Assembly: GCF_910592395.1 (NCBI RefSeq)
Contig: NC_088311.1
Span: 10,914,501 to 10,978,500, forward strand
Length of the DNA: 64,000 nucleotides
Origin: Lineus longissimus
Lineage: Eukaryota > Nemertea > Pilidiophora > Heteronemertea > Lineidae
Direction of reading: 5' to 3'
Part shown: one piece after another, positions 11,936 to 22,600 of the stretch
How positions within the stretch are numbered: the stretch's first letter is position 1
Layout of the letters: every line of letters begins with the position of its first letter
Notes under the pieces: generated by a model
The model's database searches: none
The model's input: only the letters and a program-made list of their open reading frames with translations
What the model was told of the DNA's origin: nothing
Position numbers and translations under genes: made by a program

Positions 11936-13270
11936 TCATAACTCAAAACTACAACTGTTTTGAGCATTGGTATGTTTTATCAGGCATCCAGAAAAATTGG
12001 GGTGGGGGGGAATATCTGATAATAGCATTGCATGTTGCAGTTTGGGTGGCGTTTCAATCAGGATTGGGTGATCAATCTTCATGTACCTGATGTGCTCACC
12101 CTCCTTACCCCAAGTAAAGATGACGCCATCTTGTCGAGGGAACTCGGCAAGTTTAACAAGACTGTGTTCCAGTATCAACAAGAAGACAAAGAGTGGATTT
12201 GCCTAATTTATGAAAATGCCAGACGCATGGTCCCGGGGCATGGTAGGAGACGCCCAGGCCCCAGCGTATGTCCTTCCTGTTTTACACCCAGTCAAAGCTA
12301 GGAGATGGAGATGAGAGATGAGCCTACTAACCAAGGGGATAAGGTTAGCTTCAGGCAGCCTGCTGCACAGTTGACTGATGATGATGATGATAATGAAAGG
12401 GGGATACCATCTCGTCGAGGGAACTTGGAAAGTGGATTTGCCAAATTTTTGAAAACATCAGAAAAATTTCTTTCCATGGACTTAGTTGAAAGAAAAGAAG
12501 TTCCACCTGGTAACACAAATGACATCCTATTCATTCATCACAGGGTGAAACTTCAATGCAAGTTGATGACCTCATACAAAATATGCCATGAAAAATGCAG
12601 CATAGTTTTCCGTGCTAATTCTTTAGTGGGCTCTTGGAAAAGAATAATGAGATTCCTCACTTCAGCATATCATGCAATGTACAGGTCGAATGTGGCCACC
12701 GGACTGAACCTGTTTTATATTTCAACTCAAATCCATAAAACGCCTGTTTTCTTGAATTTGACTAACTCACTTGTCAAGTTCCCATTGGCAATTGGGGTAG
12801 CTCTTTTCAAGGTGTTTATGGATTGAGAGTTCCATAAATTTACCAAAGAATTTTTTCAAAACGTTCCTTTTTTTACCGTCCTCATCATACAGTTAAATAT
12901 TATTTATATAGCAACAGCTGATCGAAGCGACAGATGAATTTCACATGGCCATGGCCAAGAATTAGCAGAATGAGCTGATTCTGGGCTTCAATCACCTGGA
13001 AAAGCCAGTATTTGTCGCGATGACCGTCGCCATGCCTGAACTCTGAAGACGAAAGGAGGTACGGTAATACAGCACTGCACACGACTACCGACTGAACTAA
13101 ACTGTCCCTACAGACCAGTTTTCATGCCCTCATTGCGAGTCATGGCTAAACGAGTGTAAAAAGCGATTTTCAAATAATCTTTGTGGCGTATCGAACAAAT
13201 TAAAACTGAATGAATTCATTAAGTTCCATTTTGTATGAAATTATATCATATTTTGTACAGAATCCGCTCA
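11936..13270. other. Intergenic; one unsupported 173-codon open frame
   Basis: A frame at 12305-12826 (+) begins MEMRDEPTNQG and has an Asp/Glu patch but no domain I recognise. The motif atctcgtcgagggaac at about 12409 partly repeats atcttgtcgagggaac at 12128, suggesting a decayed repeat rather than a gene. No RNA gene seen. Confidence 0.25.
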
Positions 13271-13309
13271 TTTCGCTAATTCTACATGGTCATTTCACAT
13301 ACGAGATTG

Positions 13310-14235
13310 AGATGAGATGAGACGAGATTGAGATTGGGTGACAGGCCTCTACAAAGTCAGTATCACTTAAGGAACCCGGATGGCTCATCACATTACCTAG
13401 CATCGGTCGAGATGGAGAAGAACCTAGGAATAATTGTAGACTCGAATCTGTCATTTGAACAACACATTGATAAAATCGTAAAGACTGCAAACGCAGCACT
13501 TGGAACTATGAAAAAGACGTTCAGCTACATGAATCACAGTATTTTCACCCTCCTATATAAAGCGCTTGTAAGAACTCATCTGGAGTATGGACAGGAAGTA
13601 TGGAGCCCGGTGAAGAAAGGCCGTATAGACAAACTAGAGAAGGTCCAGCGTAGGGCAACGAAGCTTGTTAGAAACCTTAAAAACTTGCCTTATAAAGAAC
13701 GATTAAGACGCCTCAAGTTGCCAAGTCTTCGACATGGAGATTGAGGGGCGACATGATTATCTTGTTCAAAATAACACATGGATACTTAGAGACGAGGCTC
13801 AAAATACCATACAGCACAAACAGAAACCTCCGGGGCCATCCGCTCAAGCTGGAGCCAACCCGTTTCACAACCAGGGCTAGGTCTCACTTCATCACAAACA
13901 GGTCGGTGTCAGAGTGGAATAAGCTGTCAGAAGAGGTAGTCATGGCGCCATCCATCGAATGCTTCAAAAGCCGACTAGATAGCCACTGGGCAGCGAAGGA
14001 CATATATTCGTACTGATGATGGAATGGTTGTTCTTAGTTCTAGCTATTATGTTATATGGAAACTGACTTAAATGTGTTGACGGTGTAAATATGTACATAA
14101 GTTTATTGGACACTTTACCCGCACTAGCATGCATACTCCACCCAGAAAGATATGTTTTACTTGAGACGACTAACAGGAGGCCAAGACCCAGGAGGGCCAC
14201 GAAGCCACTATTGATGATGATGATGATGATGAGAT
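13310..14235 (+). mobile_element. Non-LTR retrotransposon fragment D, C-terminal third only
   Basis: Two overlapping frames, 13328-13744 and 13741-14016, encode MEKNLGIIVDSNLSFEQHI, TLLYKALVRTHLEYGQEVW, KVQRRATKLVRNL and, after a frame break at 13740, RGDMIILFKITHGYLE and SVSEWNKLSEEVV. This is the post-reverse-transcriptase region of the same broad group as fragment C, but a different copy and subfamily. The reverse transcriptase itself is absent, so it is a 5'-truncated insertion. A (gat)n tract at 14211-14232 follows the coding end by about 195 bases and is probably the 3' tail. Confidence 0.8.
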
Positions 14236-14520
14236 AATGCATTAGTTCAGAAATTGCAAGGGCCACAAATATGACCTTCTTTGTCAAAAGTTGGTGCTTG
14301 ATGCTTATGCAGAAAAAAGAAGGAAAGTGGCTTTTGTCATATGAACTCCTTGTGAGGAGATCTCTCAATATTTTTTGCCCTATTTTTAAAGGGACAACGT
14401 GGCGTGGGATTTACCTAGCAAGGAGGATAATGCCCCTGTTTGACACCATGCACCGCCACTGGTAGCATCACACTAATTCTGATCTCTGTTAATAATTTTC
14501 GCCAGTGTTGCAAGGCAGTT
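14236..14520. other. Intergenic, no gene seen
   Basis: Spacer between the LINE tail and a tandem array. Nothing recognised. Confidence 0.4.
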
Positions 14521-14529
14521 TTGGACTCG

Positions 14530-15040
14530 GCTTGCAAATTTTAGGCAGGCCAAAGGCTAGCCGCCGTTCTATTGCATTGTTGTATTTGGAGAAGTTGCGG
14601 GACTGCTGGAAGCCAGTTTTGTACCGAAAACCAACAAGTCTTATACCCAAGTTGGCAAATTTCAGGCAGGCCAAAGGCTAGCCGCCGTTCTATTGCATTG
14701 TTGTATTTGGAGAAGTTGTGGGACTGCTGGAAGCCAGTTTTGTACCGAAAACCAACAAGTCTTATACCCAAGATGACACATTTCAGGCAGGCCAAAGGCT
14801 ACCTGCCGTTCTATTGCATTGTTGTATTTGGAGAAGTTGCGGGACTGCTGGAAGCCAATTTTGTACCGAAAACCAACAAGTCTTATACCCAAGTTGGCAA
14901 ATTTCAGCCAGGCCAAAGGCTACCCGCCGTTCTATTGCATTGTTGTATTTGGAGAAGTTTTTGGAGAAGTTGCTGTATTTGGAGAAGTTGCTGGAAGCAA
15001 GTTTTGTACCGAAAACCAACAAGTCTTTTTATACTTAAGT
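14530..15040. repeat. Tandem repeat, 121-bp unit, four copies and a partial fifth
   Basis: The word ggcaggccaaaggct recurs at 14544, 14665 and 14786, with the variant gccaggccaaaggct at 14907: a constant 121-base period. Copies differ by few substitutions. The last unit is rearranged, with tttggagaagtt repeated three times. Because 121 is not a multiple of three, the open frames seen here on both strands are by-products of the repeat and not genes. Confidence 0.9.
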
Positions 15041-15073
15041 TGGCCCTTTAACAGAGCATCCCAAAAACACATT

Positions 15074-15114
15074 AAGTCAACAGGACTTGAATCTATCCTT
15101 TATCCTGTTGACTT
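15074..15114. other. Perfect 12-bp stem-loop at the 3' side of ALKBH7
   Basis: aagtcaacagga (15074-15085) and tcctgttgactt (15103-15114) are exact inverted copies with a 17-base loop. It lies about 60 bases beyond the ALKBH7 stop codon on that gene's strand, so it would be in its 3' UTR. It could fold in the mRNA or be a relic of a small inverted-repeat element. Confidence 0.5.
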
Positions 15115-15174
15115 CTATCTTGTCTAGAAAATCTTTTGATCAAGTCTTTCTTGTTAATTTCTTTACTAGTCCTG

Positions 15175-17978
15175 TCAGCTATATTTTGCCACCTCATTCC
15201 GGCAAATCACAGAAATGCGGCGGTCACGTGGTATCGGCCGATTCTTGAAGACAGATTTATCGCCTCCGTACACCTCATGCTTGTAGTCATACCGAGCAGT
15301 TCCCCTGAAATATAGAGTTCGAGTTTCAAGATTTATCCCAAGATCACCCATCTGCAGGGCTAAGTACACAATTAAATCTGCTATAGAGTCTGTGCACATT
15401 TTGTGTACATACATTTTCGTCATTTAAAAGAAAATCAATGCTGGGATTTTCATCAAACTTTGCAGAAGTGTAGTCCTATATCTTGTCAATGTCATAAGTG
15501 AATTTGATCTTCAAGAAATAGTTCAAAATGTCTTAACGACAGTTTTGGCACTCAACGGATGGGTTTCCTAACCTGCGAACAACGGTTTTGGCACTCAAAG
15601 GGTTAACAAAGCCTAAAATTTCATTTTCTCAACAAGGTCTAAAATTTGCTTTTCTCAACTAAGTCTAAAATTTCATAGCGTCACATGACTTAAAATTAAA
15701 TGCTGCAACTTCTCATTATTTCAGAAAACATCATCATTACTTACTTCATTATATACAGTGACCGCCGGCCGAGTAAAAACTTTGCCCATTTTGTTTCATC
15801 CTTCTCATGGACCAATCCCATCACACTTGAAGAGAGTAGGCTAACACCAGCAATTGTGTCTCCACAAAACTGCAAATCGAAAACAGACATGACAGAAATC
15901 AGTTGAAATATTCTCATTTCTGAAGTGTTGTGACTGAAATGCTTTGGCCAGACCTTTTTTATCAGTTGGTTCTCGGATTTTTTGCTCAGCCCTTGTGGAG
16001 GGAGGCCTGAAGAGTCAGAGTAAGTTTTCATACTTCTAGATAACAATCTATCAAATGAGGTTTTACCATATATATATCAAAAGATATATGATATATTAAT
16101 GGTTTTTATCTAACAAGCCAAACTATCAAGTTTAGCAGCATCCCACTCCATTCGATTGTAGAATTCATTGACTAAAACTAGGCTACTCCACTGGCACTGC
16201 ATTTTAATTATAACAACCTGTTAAGCACGTTTATTGTCTCTCTGAATTACAATCCTTTAAGGTGAAAGACAGTCCTCGATTTCAACCTGGGGTCCCGAAG
16301 CTAAAATCTTGGCTCCCTCACGCAAATTTACGGGGGCCAGTAATCATACCAAAATTCTAAAACGATGCCCTTTTAAGGGAATTGCCACATAAATTTGGAC
16401 CCCCTTTCTCAGGAACTTCTTGTAAGAGTTTAACCTATTAACATATTTATTTCACCTCATTTTTTAGCATGACCCCGAATTGCTAGAAATTTTTCTAAGA
16501 GGTGATCCTTTTTTCATTTCCTCGGGGATTTTACACCCTATTTCTTGTATTTTGAACTCAAAATGACCCCTGTCCCCTAGAAAACTGGTACGCGCACGCA
16601 GCCCTGAAGGTATCTGACTATAGCGGGGCCAGTGCCAAAAAATAAGGTGAACTGATGTTTGACAGCTACCTTTACACTATCCACATGAGGCTTGATGTGA
16701 CCATCTTCATGGAGATCGAGAATATGAACGTAAGCCAGCTGTGCTACTTCAGGAGGAAAAGCTAGGTCTCGGATTCGTTGTATAATTCTTTTATTTTTCT
16801 TTGTCCAATTTCTTCGTTCTGTTTCTCTATAACCATGAATAGCCTGGAAAAAACAAAGTAGACAAGAAATAAATAAAAGAACAAAAATGAGTCAAAAAGG
16901 TATCGTCATCTATAAACGTTTAGAGTTGATAGTTAGGTAATGTTTCCCAGATTTGACCATGGTTCCAACTCGCAGTAGACCAGTGCTAATTTGTGATTAA
17001 AGTATTTTTACATAGACAACCCAAAGAAACCTGCCTTCTTATCACAAACATACATGATGTTCAGGACCATTTCTAAAATCCTCGGCACTATTCAGAGTGG
17101 AACCAAAACCCCCCAAAAAGTTTTATGTTTCACAAATCACTGTGCAAAGCCTGTTTGGAATTTTAGTCTGTGTTATTGATACCAATTTTATTACTATGAG
17201 GTTGATTTGCTGTGGCTCTCGATGACTTGACGTTACACAAAACTCATAATTCTCCCTGCATGCGCATATGACACTCAACAGAGGATGGTGTGATGTAACA
17301 ATATCAATGTCGCATGATCGTTGTTGGTTTCGAAAAACTGGCTATTCTTACGGCGGTCATTTTCACTTTTGAGCCTTAATCCTACCCCAAACCTAACCCA
17401 GACCCTGTCCCCTACTCCTTACACTAACCCTTCCCTAACAGTAACACTAATCCTTGTCCCCTAATCATCAGTTTAATCCCTAAAATCGCTGAATTTTTAT
17501 TGTTACGGTACCGTAAGAATAGCCACTTTCTTTGACTTTGATTTACAAAATCGTAGTAGGCTAGTAGAATATAGAAGAGTAAGAAAAACATTCTCACATT
17601 GTCCCAATGGTCGTATTCGTATCTCAACTTCTTCACATAAGGTTCTATTTCATTGAACAAATCTCTTTCTTCTTCTTCATCGATAAAGTTTTCATAAATC
17701 AGCATATCCGAAGAAAGTGTGGAAAATGTACTGTCATCACTGGCATCCATACAAGACAGGCTGGGTACAAGGTTTGCCAAATTTGTGTGTATATTTTTCA
17801 CACCAAAATGACAGTTAACCTCGCTACCAGGTTTACCAGATGTCGCGTGCAACAGTGTACTGAAGGGTTGACGGAGAATGTTTGACGAATAAAAAGGCGA
17901 GATCAGTATTGACAAAACTTGATGAACGCTAAATCGCTTGATACTGTTTAGGTGCACCAGTCTGTGAATGATAGACAT
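15175..17978 (-). CDS. ALKBH7: ALKBH7, mitochondrial AlkB-family Fe(II)/2-oxoglutarate dioxygenase-like protein
   Basis: Four coding exons on the minus strand: 17978-17598, 16843-16670, 15869-15745 and 15304-15175, all with GT-AG borders and matching phase, giving 269 residues (human about 221). The series RYEYDHWDN, AIHGYRETE, HIKPHVDS, KFCGDTIAGVSLLS, GTARYDYKHEV and RRISVICR follows ALKBH7 throughout. The Fe(II) ligands would be His180 and Asp182 (PHVD) and His236 (YKHE); Arg255/256 and Arg262 lie where AlkB proteins bind 2-oxoglutarate. The chosen Met at 17978 has a purine at -3 and starts a Ser/Arg-rich, acid-poor stretch suited to a mitochondrial presequence; an in-frame Met at 18116 would add 46 residues. 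In mammals ALKBH7 acts in mitochondria, in programmed necrosis after alkylation and in fat metabolism; its substrate is debated. It is divergent to CFAP57. No break seen. Confidence 0.92.
15533..15604. repeat. piggyBac-like terminal motif in ALKBH7 intron 3
   Basis: tggcactcaaagggttaa at about 15587-15604 is, on the other strand, TTAACCCTTTGAGTGCCA: a TTAA site followed by a CCCTTT-type end as in piggyBac-related MITEs. A related ttttggcactcaacgg lies at 15543 next to another ttaa at 15533. No matching full element is visible, so this may be an end remnant. Confidence 0.3.
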
Positions 17979-18019
17979 GACAGAAATAAATTTGAAAGAT
18001 TCAGACAAGGTTTTTTGAA

Positions 18020-18150
18020 GATTTTTTGGACCAATTTGACAAAATTTTTGCTTCCGGCAACCATATTGTATCAGAGTGCATTGTGGTCCACATTTCTGCG
18101 CAGAACGTATGCGCACTCATGCTTCCATAGCAACGTTGTCCCCATAACAG
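18020..18150. promoter_or_regulatory. Putative bidirectional promoter region of ALKBH7/CFAP57 with X-box-like and NRF1-like sites
   Basis: gcttccatagcaac at 18121-18134 fits the RFX X-box (GYTRCC-N2-RGYAAC) except at one position; RFX factors control ciliary genes and CFAP57 is one. tgcgcagaacgtatgcgca (18097-18115) contains two TGCGCA halves as in NRF1 sites, and ccaat occurs at 18030. The region is 50-170 bases upstream of the ALKBH7 start and 1.56 kb upstream of the CFAP57 ATG; the latter is reached through a 5' UTR intron, since an acceptor lies directly before that ATG. A donor-like ttg/gtaattt at about 18220 could end the untranslated first exon. Confidence 0.4.
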
Positions 18151-18521
18151 GTGGTGAAAGAAGCAGTGAAACTGGGAACAAACTGCATTTATCAACGAAT
18201 TCGTGGGAGATACCTTGGTAATTTATAGAAATAACTTTACTTGAATGTACTGTTTATCCATTTATTCGTTAATCTGGCCTCCGGCAATCAAGCATTGCAA
18301 ATCATTGACATTTTTGATGTAAAATTTAGCAGTTCTGTCTTCTAGCCTGGCTATTCGGAATACACAAAATACATGCACATAGGCTATGATTGTGTACTGT
18401 AATGTATGTGTGGTTGACATCGTAGTCCTACCTGTCCTAAGTATAGGCCAATTGAACATTAAAAACAAGTGGATTTTGACATGTCGGTCTATTGATTGTC
18501 CACTGACTGTAGGCTGTAGTC

Positions 18522-18542
18522 GGGGGGGGGGGGGGGGGGGGG
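18522..18542 (+). repeat. Run of 21 G
   Basis: An uninterrupted G tract in the ALKBH7-CFAP57 spacer. It can form G-quadruplex on the plus strand; its length is likely to vary between individuals. Confidence 0.8.
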
Positions 18543-18639
18543 AAATAACAAATCTGTCAAAAATACGCAAATCATTGCGCACAAAGTGAAAAAGCGTGAT
18601 GCCATTTTTAAGATGTATACAAAAAGCTTCTGACTGCAT

Positions 18640-19660
18640 GTTAGGCCTATGGCCAGTAAGACGAACTTGCGGTACTACACTCTAGTAGTACAGACTACAG
18701 TCATCTCATGTCCCATGAGAATGACGTCCATGTCAGTTGTGTCCTCTTCATTCAAATTCACAGCACTCTTTCACTTCAGACCCTCTTGAGAGGTATGGTA
18801 CCGTAAAGAGGAAAGTGACAAATGTTTGTTTGCCGAAGTACTGTCGGCAGTAGGATTGTAGGCCTACTTGTATTGTACAGCGATAGACATCATCGCAACA
18901 GTTGGAGGTGGTCGCTCAGAGTCAAAACAAACCTGCTCGGGGCTGGGCTTGAATTTAACAATTGCCACCGCTGCCGTGGCAGACGCTGCCCTCCAAAATG
19001 GCCTTTGAAGCTTCTTTTCACATTTTCCTGTACCCAAGGCCAAAATAGTTCTAAATTGGGTGTCTTCCCGCCTTATAAGTTTTGATTTCAAGGCCTACAC
19101 ATAGGCAGAACGAACAGTTATAATTCAGGTTTCAGTGGCTTCCTCTGACTGGTATGATGATGTCTATTGGGTATTGAGTACAGTCTGCCATCAATACACT
19201 CATTGGTCAGTGGCTAATTCGTTGTGTTCTCTCTGCAAATATCCAAGGCGCCATCTGTCTTTTTCATGTTTTTTCAACTGGCCTCGTTTCAGGTGGTTTG
19301 AATTTCACTGTTGGAAGCATGCTAAGATATTGCCTTGATCGAGGCTGGGAGAAAAAATGTCTACATGTGCACACAAAACAAAGATGGCACTACCGGTAGT
19401 TTGGAAATGTATGATGAATAGACTGCAACTATACTATGCAGAATTCAAATCGAACAATGCTTGCTTTCTTGTTGCTAACATCAAACAATCAAAAGGCGAT
19501 CTGTAAGGTGCATGAAAAGTGTTGTGTATCTGACTGGCAACTTTCTGAGCTCTCTATGCATGACATTGTGTCCTGTATCTGGCTTCTTGTATTTCTAATC
19601 TAAGTGTCCTTGAAAGGAAGTTAATTCTTATTCTTTCATCTTTTAAAAAACTTGCAAAAT
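18640..19660. other. Spacer, presumed CFAP57 5' UTR intron; no gene seen
   Basis: Short open frames only. Several palindromic aggcct words (for example gtaggcctac near 18860) are scattered here, as elsewhere in the window. Confidence 0.4.
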
Positions 19661-19691
19661 CGTGTTTTCAGGTCGTAAATAATCCTCCAAG
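19661..19691 (+). other. Splice acceptor and 5' UTR just before the CFAP57 start
   Basis: cgtgttttcag (19661-19671) is a good acceptor; twenty bases of exon then lead to the ATG at 19692, with A at -3. This shows that the first CFAP57 exon is untranslated and lies upstream. Confidence 0.6.
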
Positions 19692-22600
19692 ATGTCGATT
19701 GCCCTCGCTCAACCCCGCCATATTTTTGGCTTGAAAACAGGGATCAGTGGCAACATCGCATTTCAAGATGAACAGACCATCGTCTATCCGTCAGGTGCCA
19801 ACTGCATCCTGTACAACATCGACCAGAAGTCACAGAAATTCATCCCAGCCTCTGAGAAAAGCCAGGGCATGACCGCTATGGCAGTGAGTCCAAATCGCCG
19901 CTATGTTGCCATTGCTGAGAAAGGAGAAAAGGCAACCATCACTGTCTATGACCTGCATTCATTGAGGAGGAGAAAGGTCCTCAGTTCACCAGAGGTGGCA
20001 TCTACAGAATTCGTGAGCCTGGCATTTTCCCCAGACTCCAAATATCTTGTTGCCCAAGGTGGTCAGCCGGACTGGACCCTGCTCTACTGGACTTGGGAGA
20101 AATCGAAAGTAATGGCTGTGACGAAAACAACAAATCCTCAGACTAATCCACCAGTTTATCAGGTAAGCTTTTCAACCTGAAAAAGTTAACAGAAGTAAAA
20201 TGACTGAATCACACTGAAATGTATTATTTTTGTCAAAAGGTCAAAGGAGTGGATCTTGAATTGGCAGATTTTGAGGTTAGTTAATGAATTAAGTTTTGCT
20301 AGTTGCGTGCTCACAATCAAATATTCTTTTGGTTGGCCAGTGTCATACAGTACATGTAAAGAACGTACGTCATAAGCTACAAAAATGACAAACAGATGTC
20401 TGTTCATATTAAAAAATGTCCCTCAATTTTATTTCAGGTCACATTCAACCCTCAAGACAACACGCAGCTCTGTGTGGTTGGAAATGGTATCTTCAAACTC
20501 TTCCGCTACAGTGAGGGCAACCTAAAGCAGTTTGCCTTCCAGAAATTGGAACCGCAGAATTATTTGAGTCAAGCATGGGTGTCTGACGAGAGAGTGGTTG
20601 TTGGGACAGACATGGGAAAACTGATGCTCTTTGAAGCTGGGGAGCTCAAGCATGAATTCAACCTGGCCGCGCAACAGAAAGATACAGATAAAGACTTGTA
20701 AGTTATCATGCATGTGGTCAATGAAAAAATGGCCCTTATCATTTGTCATGGACCCATGTACACGTTGGTCCGCACTGGTCTGGGTGACTAACGTTCAGCA
20801 AAAAAAGCCACCACTCTGACTAGTGAAAGTTGGAAAATACTTAAAAATCAGCTGAAATTACCCCCAATATGCCACCACTCCAGCAGTCCAATACCTGAAA
20901 TGTAGGGCTGCATGTCTTCTGATCAACCCGGACCCTCAAAACCCTGAAATAATTTAAAATTTGGAGTTGATTTTGGAATTTGGAGTTGTTTACTGTACAT
21001 GTAGGCCGGAAGACCCTTGATTTAATGATAAAATTGTATCTTGATCTAATTTATCGAGGAGTTCCTTATGTGGTTGTTCCTGGAATAGAAAATGGCAAAG
21101 GTCATGGTATCAGAAATTTTGGCAACAGCGGGTGACTTTAACTCGTTATTTTCACAAATGACTTTTTGTCTTTTTGATTGTTTCTCTGAATTGAATGCTC
21201 ATTTAAAACCCTGGAGGCTGTTCTCTGGAAAACAAAGAACAAAGACTCCGGCCCTTGAAATGAGCATTCACTACGCTTTGAAGGAGTTCCAATTGCTTTA
21301 GGATTTCAAGTTCTAGCCAAAATGGTGGTACTTATGGTCAACACTTAAAAAGGCATTTTATCTTATTTCTTCACTTCTATTCTATTTCAGTGGAAGTGCC
21401 ATTGGTGAAATTGAACGGCCAAAGGGTCCACCCCAGATCACCGCCATAGTGGCCTACTCCAAGGGCTTTGCCTGTGCCTGTGGACCTGGAACTGTTCTTC
21501 TGTTTGAGAAAACTGATGACAAAGAATACTTCAAGAAAATCCGAGAAATCAAAGTGAGTGTGTATTTTTCACAGAGCTTTTGCAAGGTACATGTCCATCG
21601 CATGTGCTAGCATTTGATAAATGAAGATGTCACCGTGAATTTTTCAAGACATTTGAGGCCATTCTTAACAAATTTTTTGTTTCATGCAACCTGACCCTGT
21701 CACCTGCACCTACATGTATTCATAAAAACCTTTGAGTCAAAAGGCAGATTTTTCCATTGAAACAATTTTGTTCTTTAGCTTTTCTTTAGCTTCATTCCCA
21801 TTTTAGGGGTCATGCTAAGTCCCTTGGCATTTTTTGTGTTACTGTTGATAAAAAAGTTATTTGCCTACCTACCAAGCCTCAAGTTTTCGGAGGATTTAAG
21901 TTGCATCAAACAAACAATGGAGGAGACTGCAGTTTCCAGAACTATGACTATTTCATTTCGTATCCACAATGATATATTTAAATTTGAAATATGTGATCGT
22001 CAAAACTTTGCCAATTGCAATCTTATTTTCTTCTTTTGTTCAAACTGTGTCTATACATCACTTCAGATTCCAGCTGATCAAAACAGTTCCGATCCTACCA
22101 AAGCTGAACAGCAGATGATCATGACCTTGACCGTGAGTCCATCAGAGGAGGGACTGGTGGCGGCCACAAACTTCAACCAGCTGTACAACATCACCCTCTC
22201 CAGCGCTGATCTCGGCAAGGGTGACCAGGCACACTTTGAAGTGCTTGCTCAGGGTTTCCATTACAGTCACGTGACAGGGCTGGATGTCTGTAGCAGGAAG
22301 CCCCTTATTGCCACGTGCTCCTTGGACCGATCGGTCAGGATATGGAATTTCGAAACATGGTAAGTGAAGTGCAATTTCCATCAACTACTGTATAAAACCC
22401 AGAAATATTTGCGAGCCTTCTATCTTCGCATATTTAGCACCTTGAGATAATCGCGAAAAAATATTGCCACGAGCAAGACAGTTTGAATAAAGTAACTGTT
22501 TCGAGCAGTCAAAGCGCTAAATCAAAAATAGACAAAAGTTGCAATTTCACAAAACCGCCCCAAATGTCTTTGGGTTTACAGTATTTTTGGTCTTGTTACA

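Noticed and set aside
12305-12826. 173-codon frame as a gene
   Set aside because: No domain, no splice or poly(A) context, and partial repetition of words with the preceding 200 bases.
14541-15127. Several overlapping frames of 80-160 codons on both strands
   Set aside because: They arise from a 121-bp tandem repeat that changes frame at each unit.
21058-21300. Imperfect inverted repeat gaatgctcattt/aaatgagcattc in CFAP57 intron 2
   Set aside because: Stem is short and broken, with no flanking duplication; too weak to call an element.
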